A stretch of DNA of 64,000 nucleotides, taken from contig NZ_CAJXYK010000001.1 in NCBI RefSeq assembly GCF_913063425.1, positions 62,001-126,000 on the forward strand, in the 5' to 3' direction. Below are positions 16,315 to 25,892 of the stretch, piece after piece (within the stretch, counting starts at the first letter, position 1; every line of letters starts with the position of its first letter). Position numbers and translations under genes: made by a program. The notes below the pieces were generated by a model that did not search any database, was not told the DNA's origin, and saw only the letters and a program-made list of their open reading frames with translations. Source of the DNA: an uncultured Thiohalocapsa sp. (GTDB lineage Bacteria; Pseudomonadota; Gammaproteobacteria; Chromatiales; Chromatiaceae).

Positions 16315-16878
16315 TCAGCTCACCCAGAGATCGTCGAGGGGCAGGGCCACGGCATCGAAGGGCGCCGCGCGGACCCCATCGGCGTCGCTGAAGCGGCCGC
16401 TTTCCCGCCATATACCGTCGACGAGTTCATAGGTTTCCAGTTGCCGTTTGCGCGGGTCCACGAGCCAGGCATGGGCGACGCCGTAGCGGGCGTAGACGGG
16501 CATCTTGATGTCGCGGTCCTTGCTCTCGGTGGACGGCGAGAGGACCTCGCAGACCCAGTCCGGTACCACGGTGAAACGGTGCCCGTCGGGCAGCCTGGGC
16601 ATGCGCTCGCGACGCCAGCCGGCGATGTCCGGCACGTCCACCTCGACGTCCACCAGGAAGTGCAGCTCCGGCTCGTCGATGATCCACCAGCCGCCCGGAC
16701 CGCCGCGTCCCTTGTCGAAGGGCTGCACGAGATCTGCACCGAGCATGGATGCCGCGTAGGCGTGCGGACCCGTCGGCCGCGGTTGGGTGTGGAGCTGGCC
16801 GTTTAGGATCTCGCCGATGAGGCCGTCCGGCAGGGCTTCGAGCTGCGCGTAGAGCGATGGGCGTACCCGTGCGTGCAT
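16315..16878 (-). CDS. Uma2-family (DUF820) putative endonuclease
   Basis: A 187-residue protein of the Uma2/DUF820 family, which has a PD-(D/E)XK restriction-like fold. Landmarks are the N-terminal LPDGLIGEILNGQL, the central DEPELHF and VPDIAGWRRERMPRLPDG, the WVCEVLSPSTESKDRDIKMPVYARYGV block carrying the Glu-x-Leu-Ser-Pro-Ser-Thr core, and the AWLVDPRKRQLETYEL strand. Family members are abundant in cyanobacteria and in accessory DNA; their substrate is unproven. The ATG at 16878 is chosen over a TTG at 16911. Confidence 0.85.
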   Translation of the reverse strand: MHARVRPSLYAQLEALPDGLIGEILNGQLHTQPRPTGPHAYAASMLGADLVQPFDKGRGGPGGWWIIDEPELHFLVDVEVDVPDIAGWRRERMPRLPDGHRFTVVPDWVCEVLSPSTESKDRDIKMPVYARYGVAHAWLVDPRKRQLETYELVDGIWRESGRFSDADGVRAAPFDAVALPLDDLWVS

Positions 16879-17023
16879 CGCAGTGCTTCGCAGTAGTGGT
16901 TGTATGGACAATGCTGGCGCGCTGCCGGGCTTGCGTCAAACTAACCCGGGTCGCGTCAATGTTACGTGGAACACTGGGTTCCGGGGTGCCCCAGGCGCGG
17001 TCCTCGCATCAGCTGTCCTGACA

Positions 17024-18901
17024 TCACCGCGGAGGCCAGTCCCCTGGCCAGGGCCAGAGCGGCGTGCTTTCGGCGCTGAGCAACAGCACCGCGGCCAAGC
17101 CCGCGGCCACCGCCAGCAGCAGCACCGCGAGCTGGCGGCGCAGCCAGCCCTCGGCGCGGGTCAGCGTATCCAAGCCGGCCAGGCCGTCGCGCTCGCGCGC
17201 GACCCACCAGGCGACCCAGGCCGCCTGCCAGGCCGCGAGTCTGCGCAGCATGCGCCGGGTTAGGCGCCACAGCCCGCGCCCGGCGGCGGCCAAGGGCCAC
17301 CAGAGGTCGCCGGCGGGCAGGCGCGCGTTGAGCCAGGGCGCGATTCGCCGCAGGCTCCAGCCGAGGACGAGGGACAGCAACAGCCCGAGCCCCAGTGGCC
17401 AGAGCAGGGTGGGAAGGGCGCCCAGCGGCGGCCAGCCCGGGCCGCCGGTGTGCGTGCCCGCGAGCGTGCCGGCCCAGAACGGCAGGCCGAGGGCAGCGAG
17501 CACGCTCAGCACCCAGGCCATCGGCATCGGCGCAAGCGAGCGCCGAGCAGCGGCGCCGGCGGGCGCGCGCTCAAGCCACTGGCGCCACAGCGCCCGCACC
17601 ATCAGCGCCGTGGTGCCCACGGTGGCCAGGCTCAGCCACAACGCGATGGTCTTCTCGCCGGCCCCGTCCAGCGTCGTCTTGATGCCCCACTTGGTGAGCA
17701 GCCCGGAGCCCAGCGCGCCGCTCAGCGACAGCGCCGGCAGCGTCAGCAGCGACCACAGCAGCCAGGCGGGCCAGGGCGGCGCCCGCTCGCTGATGCCGAC
17801 ACCGAGAAACAACGCGCCCTTGCTCAGGCCATGATGGGCGGCGAACAGCACCACCAGGGCGCCGACCGCGGGCCAGCTGTCCGGCTGCAACAGCCCCACG
17901 GCCACCAGCGCCGTGATCATGCCCATCTGGCTGACGCTCGAATAGGCCAGCACCGCCTTCGGCTGACGTTGCGCGACGCCCCACAACGCCGCCGCGAAGG
18001 CGCCGAGCAGACCCACCCAGAGCATCGTGAGCCCGAGTCCGCGAAAGGCCCCGTCGAGACCGGGCATCCCCAGCGGCAGCGCGCTGAGCCAGCCCACCAG
18101 TCCGGCCTTGATCATGACGCCGCTCAGCACGGCGCTGGCGGGCGTCGGCGCCACCGGATGCGCCAACGGCAGCCACAGGTGCAGGCCGATCACCCCGGCC
18201 TTGACGCCGAAGCCGAGCCAGAGCAAGAGTCCCATCCACACGCCCGCGTCGGCCGTCGCCAGGGTCGCGCGCAGCTCCGTCAGCGTGAATGCCGAGCCCG
18301 TGCCGGCGGCCCACAGCAGCCCGGCCAGGAGCACGCCTTCGCCGAGTACGGCCATGACCAGATAGGCCAAGCCGCCGGTGCGTGCCGCGCGGCTGCGAGT
18401 GTGGATCACCAGAGGGTAGGCCGCGAAGGTCATCAGCGCGAAGCCGAGGTAGAAGCTGGCGATGTCCTCGGCTACCAGCAGCAGCAGATTGCCGCAGAGG
18501 GTCAGCGGCCAGAACAGCGCAAACCGCAGCAGGCGCGAGCGGCTGTCGGGGTCGCCGGTCAGCGCCTGGCGCTGCTCGGCGGCGAGGTAGCCGCGGGCAT
18601 ACCAGCCCGCGAGCCCCCACAGCAGTGCCGTGAAGGTCAGCAGCAGGCGGCGCTGCCCGTCCAGCTCCCAGCGCCCGCCGAAGAGCCAGGCCTCGAGCCA
18701 GAGGCGGCCGTCCAGGCCCAGCACGGCGAGCGCCAGCGCCGGTGCCGGCGCGCTGATCCAAAGCCAGTCCAGATGCGCCCTTGGCTGGTCGGGGGCAATC
18801 AGTGCCTGCAGCAGTGGCCGAAGCGCCAACAACAGCGGCCACAGCAACGCGGCGAAGAGCAGGGGCGCCCACAGCAGGGACGGGAGGCTCGGCGCGGTCA
18901 T
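17024..18901 (-). CDS. Mrp/complex-I antiporter-like subunit (NuoL/MnhA-like), third of its kind in operon
   Basis: A 625-residue polytopic membrane protein of the proton-conducting antiporter family (NuoL/M/N, MnhA/D). The conserved TM helices include the one with YLGFALMTFAAYPLVIH, GFGVKAGVIGLHLWLPLAHP with the functional Lys, the SAVLSGVMIKAGLVG helix with its Lys, and SKGALFLGVG. A basic amphipathic C-terminal region ends in a last helix (LLLAVAAGLAAVLLL). It is the last gene of a four-gene unit whose starts and stops overlap as ATGA or GTGA. It would translocate H+ or Na+; no oxidoreductase subunit is encoded nearby. Confidence 0.85.
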   Translation of the reverse strand: MTAPSLPSLLWAPLLFAALLWPLLLALRPLLQALIAPDQPRAHLDWLWISAPAPALALAVLGLDGRLWLEAWLFGGRWELDGQRRLLLTFTALLWGLAGWYARGYLAAEQRQALTGDPDSRSRLLRFALFWPLTLCGNLLLLVAEDIASFYLGFALMTFAAYPLVIHTRSRAARTGGLAYLVMAVLGEGVLLAGLLWAAGTGSAFTLTELRATLATADAGVWMGLLLWLGFGVKAGVIGLHLWLPLAHPVAPTPASAVLSGVMIKAGLVGWLSALPLGMPGLDGAFRGLGLTMLWVGLLGAFAAALWGVAQRQPKAVLAYSSVSQMGMITALVAVGLLQPDSWPAVGALVVLFAAHHGLSKGALFLGVGISERAPPWPAWLLWSLLTLPALSLSGALGSGLLTKWGIKTTLDGAGEKTIALWLSLATVGTTALMVRALWRQWLERAPAGAAARRSLAPMPMAWVLSVLAALGLPFWAGTLAGTHTGGPGWPPLGALPTLLWPLGLGLLLSLVLGWSLRRIAPWLNARLPAGDLWWPLAAAGRGLWRLTRRMLRRLAAWQAAWVAWWVARERDGLAGLDTLTRAEGWLRRQLAVLLLAVAAGLAAVLLLSAESTPLWPWPGDWPPR

Positions 18902-20403
18902 GGTGCGAGGTAGCTCTGATTCGCCACCCGGGTCGCCCACTGCAAGGGGCTGAAGGGCAGGCCCGCCAGCATCCCGGCCACCAGACTCAGCAGCGCCGTC
19001 GCCAGGGCCGGCAGCAGCAGCCAGGCGCTGGTCTCCAGCCGGCTCGGCGCCCGCTCGGCCGGCCAGCTGCCGACACCATGGGCCGGTCCACGGCGGAACC
19101 AGAGGCGATTGACGATGGGCAGGAAATAGGCCGCGTTGAGCAGGGTGCTCGCCACCAGCACGGCGATGACCCAGGGCATGTCGGCCTGCACCGCACCCAT
19201 GCCCAGTGTCCACTTGGTGATGAAGCCCACCAGCGGCGGCATGCCGATCATGCCGAGTGCGCCGACGGTGAACGCCAGGCTGCTCAACGGCATGCGCCGA
19301 CCGACGCCGTCCAGCTCGTCGATGCGGTGAATGCCCAGCTCTTCGGCGTAATTGCCGGCGCAGAAGAACAAGGTGACTTTCATCAGCCCCTGATGCAGCA
19401 AATGGGCGAGCGCAGCGATGGTCCCCAAGGGTCCGAACAGACCGATCCCGAGGACGATGTAGGACACCTGGCTGACGGTGGAGAAGGCGAGCCGGGGCTT
19501 CAGCTCCTGCTGGGTCAGCGCGCGCAGGGAGCCGTAGACGATGGTCACGGCGGCGATCACCACCAGTCCATCGAGCACCCCCAGGGCCGCGCTGAAGCCG
19601 ATGCCGTAGACATCGTAGACCAGCCGCACGATGCCGAAGGCGCCGGCCTTGACCACCGCCACCGCATGCAGCAGCGCACTCACCGGCGCCGGCGCCACCA
19701 TCGCCCGGGGCAGCCAGCCATGCAGCGGCACCAGCGCCGCTTTCACGCCGAAGCCCAGGATCAGCACCCAGAACAGGCCGATCAGCAGGCCGTGATGGCT
19801 GGGGTCGAGAGCGGCCAGGCGCTCGTGCTGACCGAAGCCCTGGTCGCCGGCCAGCGCGTGCAGTGCAACCATACCGATCATCAGCACCAGCCCTGCGCTC
19901 AGCGTGTAGCGCAGATAGACGGTGGCCGCGGCGAGCGCCTGGGGCGTGCCGCGATGCGCCACCATGGGATAGGTGGAGAGCGTCAGCAGCTCGTAGAAAA
20001 CCAGCAGGGTGAACAGGTTGCCGGCGAGGCTGATGCCGATGGTGCTGGCGACGCACAGGCTGAAGAAGCCGAAGAAGCGCCGGCGATTGGGCGAGTCCTC
20101 CAGGTAGCCGATGGCATAGATCGTTGTAAACAGCCACAGCAGGGAGGAGAGCGCGGCGAAGGTGAGCCCGAGCGCGTCCACCCGCAGCACGAAGCGCAGG
20201 CCCTCGACGACGGGAAATTCGACCGCGTAGACCGCACCGGCGGTCAACCCCCGCGCCATCCAGATCACCAGCACCAGCTTGACCAGCGCGGCGGCGAGAT
20301 TGAGCACGGTGCGGGTGCGCACGGCCGCCTCCGGCAGCACGAAGATCACGGCCGCGGTGAGCAGCGAGCTGGCCAGGGTCGCCAGCGGCACGAGGGCGCT
20401 CAT
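18898..20403 (-). CDS. Mrp/complex-I antiporter-like subunit (MnhD/NuoM-like)
   Basis: A 501-residue membrane protein with about 14 helices. It has the family landmarks FYELLTLSTYPMVAHRG (the helix with the conserved Glu), GFGVKAALVPLHGWLPRAM with its Lys, VSALLHAVAVVKAGAFG, and QGLMKVTLFFCAGN. The match to MnhD and to NuoM-type subunits is strong and the length is typical. Start (ATG, 20403) and stop overlap the neighbouring genes by four bases, so stoichiometric translation is likely. It is inferred to form one antiporter channel of a membrane complex. Confidence 0.88.
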   Translation of the reverse strand: MSALVPLATLASSLLTAAVIFVLPEAAVRTRTVLNLAAALVKLVLVIWMARGLTAGAVYAVEFPVVEGLRFVLRVDALGLTFAALSSLLWLFTTIYAIGYLEDSPNRRRFFGFFSLCVASTIGISLAGNLFTLLVFYELLTLSTYPMVAHRGTPQALAAATVYLRYTLSAGLVLMIGMVALHALAGDQGFGQHERLAALDPSHHGLLIGLFWVLILGFGVKAALVPLHGWLPRAMVAPAPVSALLHAVAVVKAGAFGIVRLVYDVYGIGFSAALGVLDGLVVIAAVTIVYGSLRALTQQELKPRLAFSTVSQVSYIVLGIGLFGPLGTIAALAHLLHQGLMKVTLFFCAGNYAEELGIHRIDELDGVGRRMPLSSLAFTVGALGMIGMPPLVGFITKWTLGMGAVQADMPWVIAVLVASTLLNAAYFLPIVNRLWFRRGPAHGVGSWPAERAPSRLETSAWLLLPALATALLSLVAGMLAGLPFSPLQWATRVANQSYLAP

Positions 20404-21845
20404 GGCACGCCCGCCGGTGCCAGCAACGCGAGCGGCCAGGCGGCCGCCAGCCCCAGCGCCAGGGCCGCGAGAGCCAGTATCAGTGCGATCAGCTCCATGG
20501 CCACCGGCAGCCTGTGCAGCAGCGGCTCGGGCACGCCCTCGACGAAGGCGCAGCGCAGCACCCGGAAGACATAGGTGGCGGTGAGCAGCGTGCCCAGCAC
20601 GAGCACCACCACCCAGGGCCACTGGCCCGCGGCCAGCGCTGCCTGCAGCCACAGCCACTTGGCGGTGAAGCCGGCGCTCGGCGGCAGGCCCATCAGGGTC
20701 ACCGCCGCCAGCGCGAAGGTCATCAACGAGAGCGGCTGAAGCCGGCTGGTGCCGGTGAGTGCCGCCAGCCGGTCGTCGCCGACGGACAGCACCAGATTAC
20801 CCGCGGCCATAAACATCGCGGCCTTGGCGAGCGCATGGCCGCCGAGCTGCAGCCAGGTGGCCTGCCAGGCCATGCCGGCGACGCCTGCGGTGGTCCCGGC
20901 CAGCAGCGGGAAGGCCAGCATCAGGTAGCCCAACTGGCCGATGGTGGACCAGGCCACCAGCTGCTTGAGCCCGGCGGCGCGCCAGGCCTGCACACCACCC
21001 CAGAGCACCGCCAGACTGCCGAGGATGCCGAGCGCCCAGGCGCCGGCGATGGCCTCCGGCAGCAGCAGCCGCCACAGCAGCAGCAGAATGAAAAAGGATG
21101 CCTTGACCACCAGCGCACCGTGGATGGCACTCACCGGCGTCCAGGCGCTGCCGTGCACCGGCGCGAGCCAGCTGTGCAGCGGCACGATGGCCGCCTTCAG
21201 CAGCAGCCCGCTCGCCAGCAGTGCCACGGCGATCTGGGTCACCGGCTCGGGCTGGGCGACGGCCCCCAGCCCCGCCAGGTCGAGCCGGCCCCAGGCGCCG
21301 AGCAGCAGGGCGATGCCGAGCAGCCAGGTGAGCGAGCCCACGAGCGCGAACAGCAGATAGCGCAGGCCCGCGGTGAGCGCCTCGGCGCTGCCCGGGAGCA
21401 GCATCATGCCGATGGCGCAGAGCCCCATCAGCTCCAGGCCGACATACAGCAGCAGGAGATCGGCCGCGATCCAGATCAGCCCGAGCCCCAGCGCCAGGCC
21501 GCCGAGCAGCGGCCAGAGCCAAGCGTAGGCGCGCGCGCCGAGTGGGGTGGCGCGCGCATAACCGGGGGCATAGAGCGCGCTCGCCAGCAGCAGCAGCTGC
21601 GTCAACAGCCACAGCAGGGCAGCCAGGGCATCCAGGCGCCAGTGCAGCGCCAGCGGCCCGAGCGTCAGCAGGCCCGACAGCGGCGCCGCATCGACGCCCA
21701 TCAGCAGCCACAGCGCCAGCAGCGGCAACGGCAGGCCAACAAGCAGCACCAGGAAGGCGTGGCGCGGCGGGCGCACCCCCGCCAGCAGGCCGAGGGCCGG
21801 CGGCGCGAGCAACAGCCAGAGCAGGTGGAACGGCGCCGGGCTCAC
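20400..21845 (-). CDS. Mrp/complex-I antiporter-like subunit (NuoN/MnhD-like)
   Basis: A 481-residue polytopic protein of the same antiporter family, with LLLYVGLELMGLCAIGMMLL, LLKAAIVPLHSWLAPVHG, ASFFILLLLWRLLL, and LAKAAMFMAAGN. The start is a GTG at 21845 whose last bases overlap the stop of the preceding gene as GTGA; the longer frame upstream is the shadow of that gene. Two or three further ATGs downstream are within helices and less likely. Confidence 0.85.
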   Translation of the reverse strand: MSPAPFHLLWLLLAPPALGLLAGVRPPRHAFLVLLVGLPLPLLALWLLMGVDAAPLSGLLTLGPLALHWRLDALAALLWLLTQLLLLASALYAPGYARATPLGARAYAWLWPLLGGLALGLGLIWIAADLLLLYVGLELMGLCAIGMMLLPGSAEALTAGLRYLLFALVGSLTWLLGIALLLGAWGRLDLAGLGAVAQPEPVTQIAVALLASGLLLKAAIVPLHSWLAPVHGSAWTPVSAIHGALVVKASFFILLLLWRLLLPEAIAGAWALGILGSLAVLWGGVQAWRAAGLKQLVAWSTIGQLGYLMLAFPLLAGTTAGVAGMAWQATWLQLGGHALAKAAMFMAAGNLVLSVGDDRLAALTGTSRLQPLSLMTFALAAVTLMGLPPSAGFTAKWLWLQAALAAGQWPWVVVLVLGTLLTATYVFRVLRCAFVEGVPEPLLHRLPVAMELIALILALAALALGLAAAWPLALLAPAGVP

Positions 21846-22522
21846 GGACGCGGGCCTGAGTCTGTGCCGATACTCAGGGTGACGCGACCGGCCTGGGCGT
21901 GGAGGCGCAGCAACAGGGCGGCACCGAGGACCGAGCCGAGCAGCGCCACCACCAGGCCCGTCAGGATCAGTCCGCGGACCTCGGCCGCGGGCCCGGCGAG
22001 GCCGGCCAAGAGCAGGAAAACGCCGGAGCCCAGCAGGTTGAAGGCCAACAGCCGGCGCAGCAGGTGGCGCTGCGTGGTGAAGGACCAGAGGCCCAAGCCC
22101 ATGATCAGCAGGCCGGTGCCGGAGAACAGCGTGGTGACGGACACCGGCGCCAGCAGCGCTGCGCTGTCGCCGAGCAGCCAGAGGACGGCGAGGCCGGTCA
22201 GGCCGAGCCAGATCAGGCTCAGCAGCCAGCGCAGGGGGGCTGTCGCGCGCGCTCGCCGCGGTGTCGCATCCAGCGGCGCCAGGCGCGGCAGCGCGCCGCG
22301 ACCGCGCAGCGTCCAGAGCAGCGTGCCACCGGTGAGCAGCGCCCCGAGCAGCGCTTCGGCCAGGGCCAGCCAGGGCGCCCCGAGCAGCAGCCAGGCCAGT
22401 GCCATCAGCAGCGCAAAGGCCGCGAAGCCTTGGCAGGCGCGCCACAGGTGCCGGTGCAACAGGCAGACACCGGCCGTCAGGAGCAGGAGCCCTGCCAGGC
22501 TCCAGGCTTCGATCGGGGCCAT
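21842..22522 (-). CDS. Fused MnhB/MbhD-like (DUF4040) and NuoK/MnhC-like subunit
   Basis: A 226-residue membrane protein that opens the operon. The N-terminal ~75 residues have three short helices (LLLLTAGVCLLHRHLW, ALLMALAWLLLGAPWLALAEALLGALLTG) in the DUF4040/MbhD-like pattern found before MnhB. The C-terminal part from about residue 130 has three helices with LFSGTGLLIMGLGLWSF and LNLLGSGVFLLLAGLAG, a NuoK/MnhC-like pattern. So two small Mrp-type subunits appear fused. An ATG at 22522 with GGGAG upstream is preferred over TTG at 22528. Genes for MnhE, F and G, or for any redox subunit, are absent, which makes this a reduced module. Confidence 0.72.
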   Translation of the reverse strand: MAPIEAWSLAGLLLLTAGVCLLHRHLWRACQGFAAFALLMALAWLLLGAPWLALAEALLGALLTGGTLLWTLRGRGALPRLAPLDATPRRARATAPLRWLLSLIWLGLTGLAVLWLLGDSAALLAPVSVTTLFSGTGLLIMGLGLWSFTTQRHLLRRLLAFNLLGSGVFLLLAGLAGPAAEVRGLILTGLVVALLGSVLGAALLLRLHAQAGRVTLSIGTDSGPRP

Positions 22523-22803
22523 GATCAACGGGGCTCCCAGTCAAGAATTGGGGGACGCGCGGGAAAGTGGGGGCATTTCACCGTCGGCGGCGGTGCTGCC
22601 CCGCCTGTGTCAGGCGGATCTCCGCAACCGGGATTGCGCAGGAATCCGGCCCGGCCAGCCAGCGCGAGCGAGGTTACCGGTGCGCCAAGCCGGCCGCCAC
22701 CTGTCAGCGCGGTCACAGGCAACCTGGGGGCTGCCGTCGAGCTCGCAGCCGGCGGTGCACCCCGCCGACGTCAGATCCTCGGATCGCGGCGGGTGTGTGT
22801 GGC

Positions 22804-23049
22804 TCAGGTTTGGTCTTTCGCATCCTGCCGACCGAAGAGCGCTAGGAAGCGTCTTTCCGATTCCTTAAGGCCGGCGTCGGTGAGCACAACCGATTTGGCT
22901 TTGCCGACAGGATTGGTGATGTAGCCCTTCTCGTGAAGCCGGTTCATGGCGTCCCAATCGAAGGTCTTCCAGGCCCTTCGCCCGTCGTGAAGCGTCAGGT
23001 AAAGCAGTGCGAGAATGGCTTGATCGACTTTGTCTTGATCGTATTCCAT
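22804..23049 (-). CDS. DUF6429 family protein
   Basis: An 81-residue protein beginning MEYDQDKVDQAILALLYLTLH and containing RAWKTFDWDAMNRLHEKGYI and SVVLTDAGLKESERRF. This is the small DUF6429 family, which has the shape of a winged-helix (a recognition helix, then a wing near KAKSVVLT). The function is unknown; members are usually solitary, as here. Confidence 0.85.
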   Translation of the reverse strand: MEYDQDKVDQAILALLYLTLHDGRRAWKTFDWDAMNRLHEKGYITNPVGKAKSVVLTDAGLKESERRFLALFGRQDAKDQT

Positions 23050-23199
23050 GAGCGTGGGCGCGAATCAAGGCGACAGTTCATTGGGTACGCTGGGTGGCGG
23101 CATGAGACGCTGTAGCCTCCGGCTGATACTGCGACACTGAAGCCCCGGAGCGGGGCGGTACGCTGGACAATGGCTTGCGCAACGTCGGGACCGGAAGAT

Positions 23200-23241
23200 A
23201 CATACACCGTCCCCAAAAAAGAGGGTCCCCAAAAGGTGCAG
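23200..23241. repeat. Dispersed repeat, locus 3 (inverted form)
   Basis: CATACACCGTCCCCAAAAAA followed by GAGGGTCCCCAAAAGG is an inverted copy of the dispersed family and close to locus 2. Confidence 0.65.
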
Positions 23242-23288
23242 GCCCAGCTGGTCCAGAAGCCGGAGGCGGCGCCGACGCGGCGCGGCCG

Positions 23289-25766
23289 TCACGCTTTCCG
23301 GGCCAGATGCGCCCGCACCATCTTGAGCTCACCGTAGGAGCAGTCGTCGCCGAGGGCGGCCTTCGCTGCTCCGAAGGTGTCAGTCCCGTTCTCCTTCAGC
23401 GCCGCCGTGATCCGGGCGAGCTTCCCGGCGTCGATGAAGTCGGTGACGGCGAGCTCGCCGGTGCCGATGAAGTGGGCGAGGTGGCCCTCGATGGTGGTGG
23501 GCTTGAGGGCGCGCTGCTCGGCGATCTGCTGGATGCTCAGGCCGTCTCGATGGAGCCGGTAGCTGACATGCTTGGTGTCTTCCGCCGGCTCCTGCGCCTT
23601 CGCCCTGCGCTGCTGCCTGGCTCCTGCCGCCGCCTGGTGCTCGGCGACGATGTCGAGGATATCCTGGCCGTAGCGCTGCACGCTGTGCTTGCCGATGCCG
23701 CTGATGGCGGCCAGGGCCTCCGGGCTGTCCGGCAGCTGATCGGCGATCTGCCGCAGCACCGCTCGGGTGAGGATGCGACAGCGGGCGATGCCCTCGCGCT
23801 CTTCCTCGTCCGCCTTCGCCTTGCGCCATTGTTGCAGCGCGGCCAGCACGCCGGTGCCCCCGGCGTTATGGGCGGCGTCATCGGCGGCGTTGTCCTGCGC
23901 CTGTGCCCGGTTGCCGGGGCTGCCCCGTCGGGGGCGGGCTTCGAGGTCGATGCGGGCCTTGGCGAGCGCGTTGAGGTAGGCGTTGGTGGCGAAGCCTTCC
24001 CGACAGCGCTCGATGCCGGCGGTCTTGACGGCCAGCGCCTTGCGCAGCTCCGTCAGCGCGTCGTTGAGGGTCTTGCGCAGGGTCTTGTTGTCGGTGTCGA
24101 AGCTGAAGGCGTCGAGCCAGGGGCCGAGTCCCTGCTGAAGCTCCCGCCCGAAATAGGCGGACGCCTTGCGCACGCGCGCTTGCAGATGGGCGTCCTCCTC
24201 GGGGACTTGGTCTTGCCGGAACAGGGATTCCAGCTCCCGCCGAAACTTTCTGCCCACTTCCACCACTGCGGCGAGCGTGTGTCGCTCCAAATCCTCCATG
24301 CCGTCGCCGCCGTGAAGGTCCAGGACCTTGTGGTTGCTGCGCAGGGTGCCGATGAGCCTGCGCAGCCGGTTGCCGATGTCGTCGAAGTCCCAGCATTCCC
24401 GGAGCAGGCGCTGCTGGTAGGCGATGCGGGCCGCATCGAGCTGTTGCCGGGTCGGTGGGTTGCGCGTCGCAGCACCAACGTACTGGGACACAGCACGGTC
24501 GGTCTTGATCACATGGCGAGGGATGGGGCTGCTCAGCACCATGCCCTCGAAGGTCTTGCAGCGGCTGAGTGCCACGTAGACCTGGCCGTGGGAGAAGGCG
24601 GCGCCGGCGTCGATGATGGCGCGCTCGAAGGTCAGCCCCTGACTCTTGTGGATGGTGATGGCCCAGGCAAGGCGCAGCGGATACTGGGTGAAGGTGCCGA
24701 TGACCTCCTCGCTGATCTCTTTTGTGTCCTGGTCGATGCTGTACTGGATGTTCTCCCAGGTGACCGGCTCCACGTCGAGCTCCGCCTCCGGCTCGCTCGC
24801 GGTGGCGGGGCAGTGCACGACGATGCGCTCCCGCGACAGCTGCGTGACGGTGCCGATCTTGCCGTTGAACCAGCGCTTGTCCGCCGAGCTGTCGTTGCGC
24901 ACGAACATCACCTGCGCGCCCACCTTGAGGGTCAGGGTCTCGGCGGTGGGATAGCTGTGCGCCGGATAGTCCCCGTCGAGCTTGGCCGTGAACCGAAACG
25001 GCTTGGCGTCGAGGGCATCGAGCCGCGCCTCGTTGATGCGCTCGGCGCTGCGATTGTGGGTGGTGAGCGTGATCCAGCCCTCAGACGCATCGGGCGAGAA
25101 GCCCGGCACATGGCGGGAATTGAGCTGGGCGATGGCGGCGTCGTCCAGCTGGTTGTCGCGCACGCGGTTCAGGAGTGCGATGAAGTCCGCGTCGGACTGC
25201 CGGTAGACGTGCTGAAGCGCAATGGGCACCACGTCGGAGGCCGCGAGTGCCCGGCTGCTGAAGAAATAGCCGGAGTCATAGACATCCCGCAGAATGGCCC
25301 AGTCCTTGTCCGGCACCACGGGCGCGAGCTGGTGCAGGTCGCCGATCATCAGCAGCTGCACGCCGCCGAAGGGCAGGTCGGAGCCGCGGTGGCGGCGCAG
25401 CACGAAGTCCACGGCGTCGAGCAGGTCGCAGCGGACCATGCTGATCTCGTCGATGACGAGCAGATCCAGGCTGCGGATGATGTCGCGCTTCTCGCGCTTC
25501 AGCCGATGCGCCGCCGCCTGCCGCTCCGCCTCGCCGCCGGGCACGTAGGGTCCGAACGGGAGCTGGAAGAAGGAGTGCAGGGTGACGCCGCCGGCGTTGA
25601 TGGCCGCCACGCCGGTGGGGGCCGTGACGATCATGTGCTTGGGCAGGTCGCCCTTCAGGTTGTGCAGAAAGGTCGTCTTGCCGGTGCCGGCCTTGCCTGT
25701 CAGAAAGACGCTGCGGTTGGTGGCGCAGACGAACTCCCGCGCGAGCTGCATCTGTGGATTAGTCAT
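23289..25766 (-). CDS. PIF1-like helicase with HRDC and C-terminal HTH domains
   Basis: An 825-residue SF1B helicase. Walker A is FLTGKAGTGKTTF (residues 22-34), Walker B is LLVIDEISMV, and other PIF1/RecD2-like motifs include HQLAPVVPD and, near residue 390, AWAITIHKSQGLTFERAIID with VYVALSRCKTFEGMVLSSPI. After about residue 500 a helical linker leads to an HRDC domain (REGIARCRILTRAVLRQIADQLPDS, about 640-715) and a winged/HTH domain (DGLSIQQIAEQRALKPTTIEGHLA, about 735-790). This order is that of the bacterial PIF1-like ATP-dependent 5'-3' DNA helicases that act on stalled forks or G-quadruplexes. ATG at 25766 with GGAGG nine bases upstream. Confidence 0.9.
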   Translation of the reverse strand: MTNPQMQLAREFVCATNRSVFLTGKAGTGKTTFLHNLKGDLPKHMIVTAPTGVAAINAGGVTLHSFFQLPFGPYVPGGEAERQAAAHRLKREKRDIIRSLDLLVIDEISMVRCDLLDAVDFVLRRHRGSDLPFGGVQLLMIGDLHQLAPVVPDKDWAILRDVYDSGYFFSSRALAASDVVPIALQHVYRQSDADFIALLNRVRDNQLDDAAIAQLNSRHVPGFSPDASEGWITLTTHNRSAERINEARLDALDAKPFRFTAKLDGDYPAHSYPTAETLTLKVGAQVMFVRNDSSADKRWFNGKIGTVTQLSRERIVVHCPATASEPEAELDVEPVTWENIQYSIDQDTKEISEEVIGTFTQYPLRLAWAITIHKSQGLTFERAIIDAGAAFSHGQVYVALSRCKTFEGMVLSSPIPRHVIKTDRAVSQYVGAATRNPPTRQQLDAARIAYQQRLLRECWDFDDIGNRLRRLIGTLRSNHKVLDLHGGDGMEDLERHTLAAVVEVGRKFRRELESLFRQDQVPEEDAHLQARVRKASAYFGRELQQGLGPWLDAFSFDTDNKTLRKTLNDALTELRKALAVKTAGIERCREGFATNAYLNALAKARIDLEARPRRGSPGNRAQAQDNAADDAAHNAGGTGVLAALQQWRKAKADEEEREGIARCRILTRAVLRQIADQLPDSPEALAAISGIGKHSVQRYGQDILDIVAEHQAAAGARQQRRAKAQEPAEDTKHVSYRLHRDGLSIQQIAEQRALKPTTIEGHLAHFIGTGELAVTDFIDAGKLARITAALKENGTDTFGAAKAALGDDCSYGELKMVRAHLARKA

Positions 25767-25892
25767 GGTGCCCTCCATGACGGTTGTGCGCTGTCTCAAG
25801 GCCCGATCCGGCCGTCATTGTCCACGTTTCGGGTCCGCTCGACCATGCCTGCGGCCGTCGTCGGGGCCATTGCCCCACACTGAGTCGAGATA

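Noticed and set aside
16735-16939. Longer Uma2 start or an overlapping frame at 16939
   Set aside because: The upstream part lacks family similarity; the ATG at 16878 begins where the Uma2 pattern starts.
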